A stretch of 64,000 bases of DNA from Bog-532 sp965277615. Its GTDB lineage: Bacteria; Actinomycetota; Actinomycetes; Streptosporangiales; Streptosporangiaceae. Position numbers and translations under genes: made by a program. Below the pieces are notes generated by a model. The model was given only the letters and a program-made list of their open reading frames with translations, did no database searches and was not told the DNA's origin. Positions 1 to 8,878 of the stretch are shown here, one piece after another. The stretch covers positions 62,001-126,000 of the forward strand of contig CBDIDG010000002.1 of NCBI GenBank assembly GCA_965277615.1, given 5' to 3'. Positions within the stretch are counted from its first letter, which is position 1. Each line of letters opens with the position of its first letter.

Positions 1-2
1 CG

Positions 3-22
3 GAGTCTTGACGAAAAGACTC
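3..22. promoter_or_regulatory. Inverted repeat upstream of boxC
   Basis: GAGTCTT (3-9) and AAGACTC (16-22) are perfect complements separated by six bases, about 45 bp before the boxC start. It could be an operator for a benzoate-responsive regulator or the end of a hairpin belonging to the gene further left. No T-run follows, so a terminator is less likely. The window edge prevents a better call. Confidence 0.35.
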
Positions 23-66
23 GAAGACGTAGAACATGGGATGACCGACCCACGCAGAGGACGTTC

Positions 67-1743
67 ATGACGACGCCACTGGTCGACTTCCGGACCGATC
101 CTTCCCGCTACCGGCACTGGCGGCTGGCCTTCGACGGCCCCGTGGCCACGCTGACCATGGACGTCGATGAGCAGGCCGGGCTGGTCCCGGGTTATGAGCT
201 CAAGCTCAACTCCTACGACCTCGGCGTGGACATCGAGCTGTACGACGCGGTGCAGCGACTGCGGTTCGAGCACCCCGAGGTGCGCACGGTGGTGGTGACC
301 AGCGGCAAGGACAAGATCTTCTGCGCCGGGGCCAACATCCGGATGCTGGCCGGCTCGCCCCACCCGTGGAAGGTGAACTTCTGCAAGTTCACCAACGAGA
401 CCCGCAACGGCATCGAGGACGCCACGGTCAGCTCCGGCCAGACGTACCTGGCCGCGATCAACGGCACCGCCTCCGGCGGTGGCTACGAGCTGGCCCTGGC
501 CTGCGACCACCTGATGCTCATCGACGACCGTTCCTCGGCCGTGTCCCTGCCCGAGCTGCCGCTGCTCGGCGTGCTCCCCGGCACCGGCGGCCTGACCCGG
601 GTGGTGGACAAGCGGCACGTGCGCCGCGACCTGGCCGACTACTTCTCCACCCGCGCCGAGGGGATCGGCGGCCGCAAGGCGGTGCAGTGGCGGCTGGTCG
701 ACGAGGTGGTGCCGCGGGCCAAGTGGGACGAGACGGTGGCGGCGCGGGCCGCCGACCTGGCCGGCCGGTCACACCGGCCCGCTGACGCCGCGGACGCGGC
801 CGGCGTCGAGCTGACCCCGCTGGACAAGACCCGCACCGACGCCGAGATCTCCTACCGGTACGTCACCGCCGCGCTGGACCGGGACCGGGCGGTGGCCGAG
901 ATCACCCTGCGCGGGCCGGGCACGAGCCCGCCCGCCGACCTGGCCGGGGTGCGCCGGGACGGGGCCGGCTTCTGGACCCTGGCCGTGGCCCGGGAGCTGG
1001 ACGACCTGATCCTGGACCTGCGCACCAACGAGCTGGAGCTGGGGACCTGGGTACTGCGCACCGAAGGCGACCCCCAGCAGGTGCTGGCCTTCGACCAGCT
1101 GCTGCTGGACCACGCGGATGACTGGCTGGCCAACGAGATCGTGCTGTACCTCAAGCGGACGCTGAAGCGGCTCGACGTGACCAGCCGCAGCCTGCTGGCC
1201 CTGATCCAGCCGGGCAGCTGCTTCGCCGGCTCACTGCTGGAGCTGGCCCTGGCCGCCGACCGCTCGTTCCAGTTGGCCGGGGTGTTCGAGGACGTGAACC
1301 CGGACGCAGATCCGGCCACGATCACGGTCGGGCCGATGAACCGGGGCCCGCTGCCGATGGGCAACGGCCTGACCCGGCTGCAGACCCGCTTCCTCGGGGA
1401 CGAGCAGGGCCTGGCCGAGGTCGAGAAGCGGGCCGGAGAAGCACTGGCGGCCGAGGATGCCGAGCAGCTCGGGCTGGTCACCTTCGCCCCCGACGACATC
1501 GACTGGGATGAGGAGGTCCGCATCGCGACCGAGGAGCGGGCCAGCTTCAGCCCGGACGCCCTGACCGGCCTGGAAGCGAACTACCGGTTCGCCGGGCCGG
1601 AGACCATGGAGACCAAGATCTTCGGCCGGCTGACCGCCTGGCAGAACTGGATCTTCATTCGGCCGAACGCCTCCGGCCCGGACGGTGCGCTGCGCCGTTA
1701 CGGCACCGGGCAGCGGGCCGACTTCGACCGAAAGCGAGTCTGA
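67..1743 (+). CDS. boxC: Benzoyl-CoA-dihydrodiol lyase (2,3-epoxybenzoyl-CoA dihydrolase)
   Basis: This cytosolic enzyme opens the ring of 2,3-epoxybenzoyl-CoA and releases formate in the aerobic CoA-dependent benzoate (box) pathway. The 558 residues match BoxC length: two crotonase-like halves, the first carrying the oxyanion-type segments FCAGANIRML (about residues 87-96) and GTASGGGYELAL (about 133-144), and the second a degenerate copy. The start ATG follows AGAGGA at good spacing. boxB begins five bases after the stop, so the two are almost certainly co-transcribed and act in sequence. Family assignment rests on full-length resemblance and on the boxB and CoA-ligase neighbours. Confidence 0.93.
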   Translation: MTTPLVDFRTDPSRYRHWRLAFDGPVATLTMDVDEQAGLVPGYELKLNSYDLGVDIELYDAVQRLRFEHPEVRTVVVTSGKDKIFCAGANIRMLAGSPHPWKVNFCKFTNETRNGIEDATVSSGQTYLAAINGTASGGGYELALACDHLMLIDDRSSAVSLPELPLLGVLPGTGGLTRVVDKRHVRRDLADYFSTRAEGIGGRKAVQWRLVDEVVPRAKWDETVAARAADLAGRSHRPADAADAAGVELTPLDKTRTDAEISYRYVTAALDRDRAVAEITLRGPGTSPPADLAGVRRDGAGFWTLAVARELDDLILDLRTNELELGTWVLRTEGDPQQVLAFDQLLLDHADDWLANEIVLYLKRTLKRLDVTSRSLLALIQPGSCFAGSLLELALAADRSFQLAGVFEDVNPDADPATITVGPMNRGPLPMGNGLTRLQTRFLGDEQGLAEVEKRAGEALAAEDAEQLGLVTFAPDDIDWDEEVRIATEERASFSPDALTGLEANYRFAGPETMETKIFGRLTAWQNWIFIRPNASGPDGALRRYGTGQRADFDRKRV

Positions 1744-1747
1744 ATCG

Positions 1748-3163
1748 ATGACAGCACCGGACTACACCGAGAAGATCCCCAACAACGTCGAGCTGCGGGA
1801 GGACCGGCGGCTGCAGCGGGCACTGGAGTCCTGGCAGCCGAACTTCCTGAACTGGTGGGAGTCGATGGGGCCGACCCTGCCCACCCAGGACGTGTACCTG
1901 CGGACCGCGGTCAACGTCGGCCGCGAAGGCTGGGCCCACTTCGGGCACGTGGCCATGAAGGACTACCGGTGGGGCATCTTCCTGGCCGAGCGCAACCAGG
2001 ACCGGCGCATCTCCTTCGGCCAGCACCGGGGCGAGCCCGCCTGGCAGAAGGTCCCGGGCGAGTACCGCGCCGACCTGCAGCGGCTGCTGGTCATCCAGGG
2101 CGACACCGAGCCGGCCAGCGTGGAGCAGCAGCGCAACCTGGGCGCCACCGCGCCGTCCCTGTACGACCTGCGCAACCTGTTCCAGGTCAACGTGGAGGAG
2201 GGGCGGCACCTGTGGGCCATGGTCTACCTGCTGCAGGCCTACTTCGGCCGGGAAGGCCGGGATGAGGCCGAGGAGCTGCTGCACCGCAACTCGGGCAGCG
2301 AGGACTCGCCCCGCATCCTCGGCGCGTTCAACGAGGAGACCCCGGACTGGCTGTCGTTCTACATGTTCACGTACTTCACCGACCGGGACGGCAAGTACCA
2401 GCTCGGCACGCTGAAGGAGAGCGCGTTCGACCCGCTGTCCCGGACGTGCGAGTTCATGCTCAAGGAGGAGGCCCACCACATGATGGTGGGCACCACCGGG
2501 GTGGACCGGGTGGTGGCCCGCACCGCTCAGGTCATGGTGGAGAACGACACCGACGACGTGGCCGCACTTGGCGTCGTCCCGCTGCAGGTGATCCAGAAGT
2601 ACCTGAACTTCCACTACAGCGTCTCGCTCGACCTGTTCGGCGGCGAGACCTCCACCAACGTGGCCAACTACTACACCGCCGGGCTGAAGGGCCGCTGGAT
2701 GGAGGAGCGGCGCAAGGACGACCACCGGCTGGCCGACGACGCGATCATGGTCGACTCGCTGGACGATGGCCAGATCGGCCTGACCGAGGTGTCCGCCCTG
2801 ACCGGCCTCAACACCGACCTGCGGCGGGAGTACATCGCCGACTGCCAGGGCGGGGTCAAGCGCTGGAACAAGATCTTGGCCGAGGCGGGCCTGGCCCACC
2901 GGCTGAAGCTCCCGCACGTGGCGTTCAACCGCAAGGTCGGCGCGTTCGCCGGCGTCGAGGCCAGCCCGGACGGCGAGCTGCTCGGCGCGGACGAGTGGGA
3001 GCGGCGCAGCGGGCAGTGGCTGCCCACCGACGTGGACAAGACCCACGTCCGCTCGCTGATGCAGCCGGTGCACGAACGGGGCAAGATCGCGGCCTGGATC
3101 GCGCCGCCCCGCAACGGGATCAACGGGCAGCCGTTCGACTACGACTACGTCCATCTGGCTTAG
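1748..3163 (+). CDS. boxB: Benzoyl-CoA 2,3-epoxidase, oxygenase subunit BoxB
   Basis: BoxB is the di-iron oxygenase that epoxidises benzoyl-CoA with O2, using electrons from the reductase BoxA. The start at 1748 (sequence MTAPDYTEKI) sits five bases after boxC; an in-frame ATG at 1685 lies inside boxC and is rejected. The 471-residue length is typical. Two ExxH iron-binding motifs are visible at residues 151-154 (EGRH) and 241-244 (EAHH), the pattern known for BoxB. No boxA lies in the window, so the reductase must be encoded elsewhere, possibly just left of base 1. Confidence 0.95.
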   Translation: MTAPDYTEKIPNNVELREDRRLQRALESWQPNFLNWWESMGPTLPTQDVYLRTAVNVGREGWAHFGHVAMKDYRWGIFLAERNQDRRISFGQHRGEPAWQKVPGEYRADLQRLLVIQGDTEPASVEQQRNLGATAPSLYDLRNLFQVNVEEGRHLWAMVYLLQAYFGREGRDEAEELLHRNSGSEDSPRILGAFNEETPDWLSFYMFTYFTDRDGKYQLGTLKESAFDPLSRTCEFMLKEEAHHMMVGTTGVDRVVARTAQVMVENDTDDVAALGVVPLQVIQKYLNFHYSVSLDLFGGETSTNVANYYTAGLKGRWMEERRKDDHRLADDAIMVDSLDDGQIGLTEVSALTGLNTDLRREYIADCQGGVKRWNKILAEAGLAHRLKLPHVAFNRKVGAFAGVEASPDGELLGADEWERRSGQWLPTDVDKTHVRSLMQPVHERGKIAAWIAPPRNGINGQPFDYDYVHLA

Positions 3164-3211
3164 CCCGTCTCGACGCAGAAGCCGTATCTACGAAAATCGA
3201 GGCAAGCGGCA

Positions 3212-4789
3212 ATGGTGCAGCTTTTCAACGCCTGCGAGTACCTGCTCGACCGGCGGCTGGCGGCCGGGGACGCGCCGCGGACCGCGCTGACCGGCGGGGC
3301 CGGGGACCTCAGCTACGCCGGGCTGCACGACCAGGTGTGCCGGACCGCGGCCGGACTGCGATCACTCGGGCTGCAGCCCGAGCAGCGGATCCTGATGCTG
3401 ATGGCGGACTCGCCGCAGTTCGTGGTGGTGTACCTGGCGGCCATGCGGATCGGCGCGATCCCGGTGCCGGTATCGACCATGCTGCACGCCGACGGGGTGG
3501 CCGAGCTGCTGCGCGACTCCCGGGCCCGGTTCCTGGCCGTCACCCACGAGTTCGGCCCGGTCGCCCTCGGGGCGTGCGCCGCCGCGCCCGAGCTGACCGG
3601 GATCCTGGCCGACGTCGCTCTCGACCAGGCGCCCATCCCGGTGCACCGGCTCGGTGAGCTGGCCTCCGGGCCCACCGACGAGACCGTCTACCCGACCGGC
3701 CCGGACTCGCCCGCGTTCTGGCTGTACACCTCGGGCACCACCGGCACGGCCAAGGCAGCCATGCACCGGCACGCCGCGATCGAGGTCGTGTGCGAGACCT
3801 ACGGCCGTCAGGTGCTCGGGATCACGCCGGCGGACCGCTGCCTGTCCGCGGCCAAGGCCTTCTTCGCCTACGGCCTGGGCAACTCGGTGCTGTTCCCGCT
3901 CTCGGTGGGCGCGACCGCGGTGCTGGAGCCCAGCCCGTCCCGGCCGGACGTGATCGCGGATGCGGCGGCCAAGTACGGGGCCACCCTCTTCTTCGCCGGC
4001 CCGACGTTCTTCGCCAACATGCTGCGGGCCGGCCTGCCCGCCGGCGCACTGCCCGCGGTCCGGCTGGCGGCCTCGGCCGGTGAGGCCCTGCCGGCCGCGC
4101 TGTACACCCGGTGGACGTCGCACTTCGGGGTGGACATCCTGGACGGCATCGGCATGACCGAGCTGCTGCACATCTTCCTGTCCAACCGGCCGGGCCAGGT
4201 CAAGGCGGGCACCACCGGGGTCGCGGTACCCGGCTACGACCTGCGCCTGCTGGATGAGAACGGCCAGGAGGTGCCGGCGGGCACGCCCGGCACGCTGTTC
4301 GTCCGCGGCGCGTCCACCGCCACCGGATACTGGTCCCGGTACGACACCTCGCGCCAGGTGTTCCAGGGCGAATGGCTGCGCACCGGCGACACCTACGTTC
4401 AGGACGCCGACGGCTACTACGCCTGCCTGGGCCGCACCGGCGACATGCTGAAGGCCTCCGGCATCTGGGTCAGCCCGGCCGAGGTCGAGGGGCGGCTGCT
4501 CGCGCACGAGGCGGTGGCCGAGGCGGTGGTGGTCGCCGCCCCGGACACCAACGGGCTGGAGAAGCCGGTCGCCTACGTGATCCTGCAGCCCGATCGCTCG
4601 GTCAGCGAGGACGAGCTGATCGAGTTCTGCCGCCAGGGGCTGCCGTCGTTCAAGCGCCCCCGCAAGGTGGTGTTCGTGCCCGGTTACCCGACCACCGCCA
4701 CCGGCAAGGTCCGCCGGGTCGAGCTGCGCCGGATGGCCACCACGGTCCTGGTGCCCAGCGACCCGCCGTCCGAGCCCGTGCCAAAGTAG
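3212..4789 (+). CDS. bclA: Benzoate-CoA ligase
   Basis: An ANL-superfamily acyl-CoA synthetase (525 residues) that activates benzoate with ATP and CoA, the entry step of the box pathway. The adenylate-forming P-loop YTSGTTGTAKAAMH starts at residue 172, DGIGMTE supplies the A5-type motif near residue 310, and the catalytic lysine is K499 in TATGKVRR. Sequence around AAKAFFAYGLGNS is characteristic of benzoate/aryl ligases. It follows boxB by 48 bp on the same strand and likely belongs to the operon. A related aryl substrate such as a hydroxybenzoate cannot be excluded. Confidence 0.88.
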   Translation: MVQLFNACEYLLDRRLAAGDAPRTALTGGAGDLSYAGLHDQVCRTAAGLRSLGLQPEQRILMLMADSPQFVVVYLAAMRIGAIPVPVSTMLHADGVAELLRDSRARFLAVTHEFGPVALGACAAAPELTGILADVALDQAPIPVHRLGELASGPTDETVYPTGPDSPAFWLYTSGTTGTAKAAMHRHAAIEVVCETYGRQVLGITPADRCLSAAKAFFAYGLGNSVLFPLSVGATAVLEPSPSRPDVIADAAAKYGATLFFAGPTFFANMLRAGLPAGALPAVRLAASAGEALPAALYTRWTSHFGVDILDGIGMTELLHIFLSNRPGQVKAGTTGVAVPGYDLRLLDENGQEVPAGTPGTLFVRGASTATGYWSRYDTSRQVFQGEWLRTGDTYVQDADGYYACLGRTGDMLKASGIWVSPAEVEGRLLAHEAVAEAVVVAAPDTNGLEKPVAYVILQPDRSVSEDELIEFCRQGLPSFKRPRKVVFVPGYPTTATGKVRRVELRRMATTVLVPSDPPSEPVPK

Positions 4790-4812
4790 ACCCGTAACGA
4801 CGAAGAGACGCG

Positions 4813-5250
4813 ATGGGCACGCAGGGCCTGCACTGGAGCAAGGAGGACACGCCCCGCTGGGACACCGGCAAGCAGCGGATGTTCGGTCCGGCGGAGCTGG
4901 CCGCGGTCGGCTTCACCGCGCCCGCGCCGGACGAGCCGATGGCCAACGAGTGGTGGCGGGTCACCGACGACGACGGCACCGTGCTGGGTTACGGCTGGCT
5001 CGACAGCGAGTGGGGCGACGCGGAGATCACCTTCCTGGTCGACCCGGCCCGGCGCGGCGGCGGGGTCGGCGCGTTCATCGTCAGCCAGCTGGAGGCCGAG
5101 GCGGCCACGCGCGGGCTGAACTACATCTACAACGTGGTGCCCAGCAGCCACCCGGATCCGGCCTGGATGATCGCCTGGCTGCGTGCGCTCGGCTTCAGCG
5201 ATAGCCACGGTGACCTGCGCCGCCGGGTGCGGCACGCCAGCCCGGCCTGA
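4813..5250 (+). CDS. GNAT-family N-acetyltransferase
   Basis: A 145-residue protein with a GNAT fold. After a variable N-terminus, residues about 75-95 read TFLVDPARRGGGVGAFIVSQ, which contains the acetyl-CoA-binding RxxGxG/A loop. The substrate is not evident. It starts 24 bp after the benzoate-CoA ligase with GAAGAGA upstream, so it is probably the last gene of the box operon. Acetylation of the ligase lysine by a linked GNAT is known for other acyl-CoA synthetases; that role here is inference only. Confidence 0.75.
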   Translation: MGTQGLHWSKEDTPRWDTGKQRMFGPAELAAVGFTAPAPDEPMANEWWRVTDDDGTVLGYGWLDSEWGDAEITFLVDPARRGGGVGAFIVSQLEAEAATRGLNYIYNVVPSSHPDPAWMIAWLRALGFSDSHGDLRRRVRHASPA

Positions 5251-5305
5251 GCCGCTGGCCACTAAAACCCGTAGCTCACAGCAGGACCGCTCGTTAGCAT
5301 CGGGC

Positions 5306-6730
5306 ATGGCCATGAACGGCGCCGGGGACGGCGCGCGGCGCTCACCGTCCCTCGCGGTCGCCGCGCTCTGCCTGGTCCAGTTCATCGATGTGCTCGGCGT
5401 GACGGTGGTCGTCACCGCGCTGCCGTCCATGCTGTCCAGCCTGCACGCGTCCCAGTCCGCCAGCACGCTGGTGGCCACCGGGTACGCCATGTTCTTCGGC
5501 GGCCTGCTGATGCTGGGGGCCCGACTCGGTGACCGCTTCGGCCACCGCCGGACGATCCTGGTCAGCCTGGCCGTCCTGGCGGCCGGCGGGCTCGTCGCCG
5601 CCACCGCCTCATCGGTGGTCGCACTGACCGCGGGCCGCTGCCTGCAGGGTGCCGCCGCGGCCGCATCGGTGCCGTCCGCGCTGACGCTGCTGACCACCGT
5701 GACGGCTGAGGGGGCGCCGCGGCGGCGCGCGATCGCGGCCTGGAGCGCAGCGGGCGCGGCCGCCGGCGCCAGCGGCTTCGTGATCGGCGGCATCGTCACC
5801 GACCTGGCCAGCTGGCGGTTTATCTTCTGGGCCTACCTGCCGCTGGCCTTCATCCTGGCCACCGCCATCGCCCTCTCGGTACCACCTGGTGCCGGCGGAA
5901 CACCGGCGTTGTCGCTCAACCTGGCCGGGTCAGCCCTGTTCACCGCGGCGGTGATGGCCTTCGTCGTCGGCACCACCCTGGTCACGACCGCGGCCTGGCG
6001 GACGGCCGGTGGCCTCCTGCTCGGCGCCTGCGCGGTGCTGGTGGGTGCCTTCGTGGCCGCCGACCGCCGGGCGGCCGCGCCCCTGCTGCCGTACCCGCTG
6101 GTCAGCCAGCGCCACCTCCGCCAGGGAGCACTGGGCGGTTTCCTCAACACCGCGACCACCAGCTCGGTGATCACGCTGGTCACGCTGTACCTGCAGAACA
6201 CGCTGCACCGTTCGCCCCTGGAAGCGGCGGCCACCCTGGTGCCGTTCAGCCTGCTCGTCATCGTGGGCTCGGCTCTGTCCGCCCGGCTGCAGCGGCGTCT
6301 TTTCCCGCAGCGCGTGGTGGCGGCGGGCCTGCTGGCCATCGCGGCCGCCGACGTGGCCCTCATCCCGGCGGCCCGCTCCGCGTGGGCGGTGCCGGTATGC
6401 GCCGCGGTCGCCGGGCTAGGCATCGGGCTGTCCTCGGTCGCCGCCACCGGCCTGGGCACGGAGGTCGGCGAGCGCTGGCGCGGCGGGGCCTCCGGCATCA
6501 TCAACACCGCGGCTCAGCTCGGCACCGCGCTCGGGACCGCCGTCCTGCTCCTGATCGCGTCGGTGACCAGCGGCCTTCCCGGCCCGGGCCACCCGCCGCC
6601 CGACCTGGCCTGGGGCGTCGGCGCGGCGGTGGCCGCGGCCGGGGCGCTCCGCTTCGCGATGGTCAGGTCCCGTCCGGCGGTCAGGACCCCGCATCCGCCG
6701 TCGCGAGCCGGAGCAAGCGGTCCAGCTTGA
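5306..6730 (+). CDS. MFS transporter, DHA2 (EmrB/QacA-like) family
   Basis: A 474-residue integral membrane protein with about 14 predicted helices, beginning MAMNGAGDG. The loop between helices 2 and 3 carries the MFS signature GARLGDRFGHRR (about residues 70-81), and motif C-like sequence lies in helix 5. An upstream in-frame start at 5183 overlaps the GNAT gene and is not preferred. TAGCAT lies seven bases before the ATG, so a leaderless transcript is possible. Proton-driven efflux of an organic compound is the family role. Substrate unknown; aromatic acids are conceivable from context only. Confidence 0.85.
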   Translation: MAMNGAGDGARRSPSLAVAALCLVQFIDVLGVTVVVTALPSMLSSLHASQSASTLVATGYAMFFGGLLMLGARLGDRFGHRRTILVSLAVLAAGGLVAATASSVVALTAGRCLQGAAAAASVPSALTLLTTVTAEGAPRRRAIAAWSAAGAAAGASGFVIGGIVTDLASWRFIFWAYLPLAFILATAIALSVPPGAGGTPALSLNLAGSALFTAAVMAFVVGTTLVTTAAWRTAGGLLLGACAVLVGAFVAADRRAAAPLLPYPLVSQRHLRQGALGGFLNTATTSSVITLVTLYLQNTLHRSPLEAAATLVPFSLLVIVGSALSARLQRRLFPQRVVAAGLLAIAAADVALIPAARSAWAVPVCAAVAGLGIGLSSVAATGLGTEVGERWRGGASGIINTAAQLGTALGTAVLLLIASVTSGLPGPGHPPPDLAWGVGAAVAAAGALRFAMVRSRPAVRTPHPPSRAGASGPA

Positions 6731-6765
6731 TCTCAGGCGGGGGCACCTTCGCCGTCCCCGGGTCG

Positions 6766-8040
6766 TCAGCTCGCCGTGGGCAGCCGCACCGTGAACGTGC
6801 TGCCCGCGTCCGGACGGCTGTCCACGGTCAGCTCGCCCCCCATCGCCTCGACCAGGCCCCGGGCCAGCGCCAGCCCCAGCCCGGCCCCCTGCTCGGCGCC
6901 CTTCTCCGCGCCGAGCCGGTCGAACGGCACGAACAGCCGGTGCAACTCGGTGGCCGGGATGCCCGGTCCGGTGTCCGTGACCCGGATGGCCATCATGGCC
7001 CCGCGAGGCTCCAGGGCGACCTGCACCGTGCCCGCCGGGCGGTTGTACCGGACGGCGTTGGTCACCAGGTTGATCAGCACCTGGCGCAGGCGTCGTTCGT
7101 CGGCCCGGACCGTGCCCGCGGCCGGCCAGCATCGGCGCAGGGTGATGCCCCGTTCGGCGGCCAGCGGGCCGAGCAGGTCCAGCACGTCCTGGGCCACCGT
7201 GGCCACGTCCACGTCCGTGAGCTGGAGCGAGAGCGCGCCCGCCTCGACCTTGGCGATATCCAGCACGTCGTCGACCAGCGCCGCGATGTGCGCGGTGGCG
7301 CCCTGGATGTGGGCCAGCGCGGCCGCGCGCCGGTCCTCGCTCAGCGGCAGCGTGCCCAGCAGCTCGGTGAACCCGCCGATGGCCTGCAGCGGGGTGCGCA
7401 GCTCGTGGCTGAGCGCGGTCAGGAAGGCCGACTTGGCCTGGCTGGCTGATTCCGCCGCCCCCCGGGCCACCTCGGCGTCCCGGCGCGCGCCGAACAGCCG
7501 CTCGTGGTCGATGGCGATGGAGGCCAGGTGACTAAACCGTTCGACCAGCTCCCGTTCCCGCGGGCCGGGCTGGTGGGCATGGTCGTGGTAGACGGCGAAC
7601 GTGCCCATGCAGCCGGCCTGGCCGCGGATCGGGCTGGACCAGCAGGCCCGCAGCCCGTGCGGCATCGCGGTGTCGCGGTACCGTTCCCAGCGCGGGTCGG
7701 CCGTGATGTCCTCGGCGATGACCGGGACGCCGAGGTAGGCGGCGGTGCCGCAGGACCCGGCGTCCGGCCCGATGCTCATGCCGTCGATGGCCCGGGAGTA
7801 GCTGGCCGGCAGCGTAGGAGCGGCCCCGTGCCGCAGCGTGGCCGTCTCGGCGTCCAGCAGCAGGATCGAGCACCGGGCCCCGTCCATCAGCTCTTCCAGC
7901 GCGACGACCACGCTGGTCAGCACGTCGGTCAGCGGGGCGCCGGTCGCCAGCAGCTCCAGTACGGCGGTCTGCCGTTGCAGCAGCCGCAGGCTGTCGGCAT
8001 GGCTCAGGTCGCTGGCGTGGCCCACGGCGTCGGTCGTCAC
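6766..8040 (-). CDS. GAF-domain sensor histidine kinase
   Basis: A soluble sensor kinase with an N-terminal GAF domain (about residues 25-185), a HisKA dimerisation domain with phospho-acceptor His in SHELRTPL (H212), and a C-terminal HATPase with N box LVTNAVRYN, G1 box DTGPGIP and G2 GAGLGLALARG. No membrane segment is seen, so it senses a cytosolic signal. I place the start at GTG 8040, one base past the stop of the response regulator; an ATG at 8106 would overlap that gene by 65 bp. Cognate partner is the preceding OmpR-type regulator. Confidence 0.88.
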   Translation of the reverse strand: MTTDAVGHASDLSHADSLRLLQRQTAVLELLATGAPLTDVLTSVVVALEELMDGARCSILLLDAETATLRHGAAPTLPASYSRAIDGMSIGPDAGSCGTAAYLGVPVIAEDITADPRWERYRDTAMPHGLRACWSSPIRGQAGCMGTFAVYHDHAHQPGPRERELVERFSHLASIAIDHERLFGARRDAEVARGAAESASQAKSAFLTALSHELRTPLQAIGGFTELLGTLPLSEDRRAAALAHIQGATAHIAALVDDVLDIAKVEAGALSLQLTDVDVATVAQDVLDLLGPLAAERGITLRRCWPAAGTVRADERRLRQVLINLVTNAVRYNRPAGTVQVALEPRGAMMAIRVTDTGPGIPATELHRLFVPFDRLGAEKGAEQGAGLGLALARGLVEAMGGELTVDSRPDAGSTFTVRLPTAS

Positions 8041-8041
8041 G

Positions 8042-8782
8042 TCAGGCGTCCATCCGGTAGCCGACCCCGCGGACCGTGTGCAGCCAGCGTGGCCGGGCCG
8101 GGTCATCCTCCAGCTTGACCCGCAGCCGGTGGACGTGCTCGGTCACCGTGGCCTCGCTCTGCCAGGCGGCCTCGCTGTCCCACACCGAACGCAGCAGCTG
8201 AGCCCGGGTGAACACCTGCCGGGGGTGCCGGGCCAAAAAGGCGAGCAGGTCGTACTCGCGGGCGGTGAGGTCGACCGGCCGGCCGCGGGCGAACACCTCC
8301 CGGGCCGCCTCGTCGATCCGGAGACCCGCCGCCGGGCGGGCTGGCCCGGGCCCGGAGCCAGCCTCCGGCTCGTCCGGCGGCCCGGCCGTCGGGCGGGCCC
8401 GCCGCAGCACGGACCGCACCCGGGCGGCCAGCTCACCGGGCGAGAACGGCTTGACCAGGTAGTCGTCGGCGCCGAAGTCCAGCCCCACGATGCGGTCGGT
8501 CTCCCCGCTGCGGCCCGACAAGATGATCACCGGCAGCGGCGTGGCCCCGGCCGGTTCGTGCTGGCGGACCGAGCGCAGCACGTCGAGGCCCCCGACACCC
8601 GGCAGCGACAGGTCGAGGATGACCAGGTCGGGACGGTCCCGGCCGATGCGGTCCAGGGCCTCGGCTCCGTCGGCGGCGCACCGCACCGCGAACCCCGCCG
8701 CCTCCAGCTGCCAGGACAGCAGCGTGCGCACGCGGTTGTCGTCGTCGACGACCAGGATGTGCCGCGGTGCGCTGTCCGTCAT
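8042..8782 (-). CDS. OmpR/PhoB-type response regulator
   Basis: A 246-residue regulator. The receiver domain (residues 8-122) has acidic D13/D14, phospho-acceptor D57 in VILDLSLPG and K111 in YLVKPF. A linker rich in Gly, Pro and Glu leads to a winged-helix domain (about 150-246) ending RWLHTVRGVGYRM, typical of the OmpR class. The start ATG at 8782 is 96 bp from the divergent cofD start. It is co-oriented with and directly followed by the GAF kinase, so they form a two-component system. The target genes are not evident from sequence. Confidence 0.92.
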   Translation of the reverse strand: MTDSAPRHILVVDDDNRVRTLLSWQLEAAGFAVRCAADGAEALDRIGRDRPDLVILDLSLPGVGGLDVLRSVRQHEPAGATPLPVIILSGRSGETDRIVGLDFGADDYLVKPFSPGELAARVRSVLRRARPTAGPPDEPEAGSGPGPARPAAGLRIDEAAREVFARGRPVDLTAREYDLLAFLARHPRQVFTRAQLLRSVWDSEAAWQSEATVTEHVHRLRVKLEDDPARPRWLHTVRGVGYRMDA

Positions 8783-8866
8783 GCCCGCTTCCCCCCACGG
8801 GTCGGCCTCGTTGCCTTGATGATCGTCTCTCCGCAGGCCGGGCCCGGGCAATAGGGGCCAACTGCC

Positions 8867-8872
8867 TATGAT
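8867..8872 (+). promoter_or_regulatory. Probable -10 box of a leaderless cofD transcript
   Basis: TATGAT lies six bases before the cofD ATG at 8879 and no Shine-Dalgarno sequence is present. This spacing matches leaderless actinobacterial promoters in which transcription starts at or next to the start codon. A clear -35 box is not visible. Confidence 0.5.
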
Positions 8873-8878
8873 GACCCG

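Noticed and set aside
1655..3154. 499-residue open frame antisense to boxB
   Set aside because: Composition is Gly/Val/Arg/Leu-biased with no domain pattern; it mirrors the codon third-position bias of boxB on the other strand.
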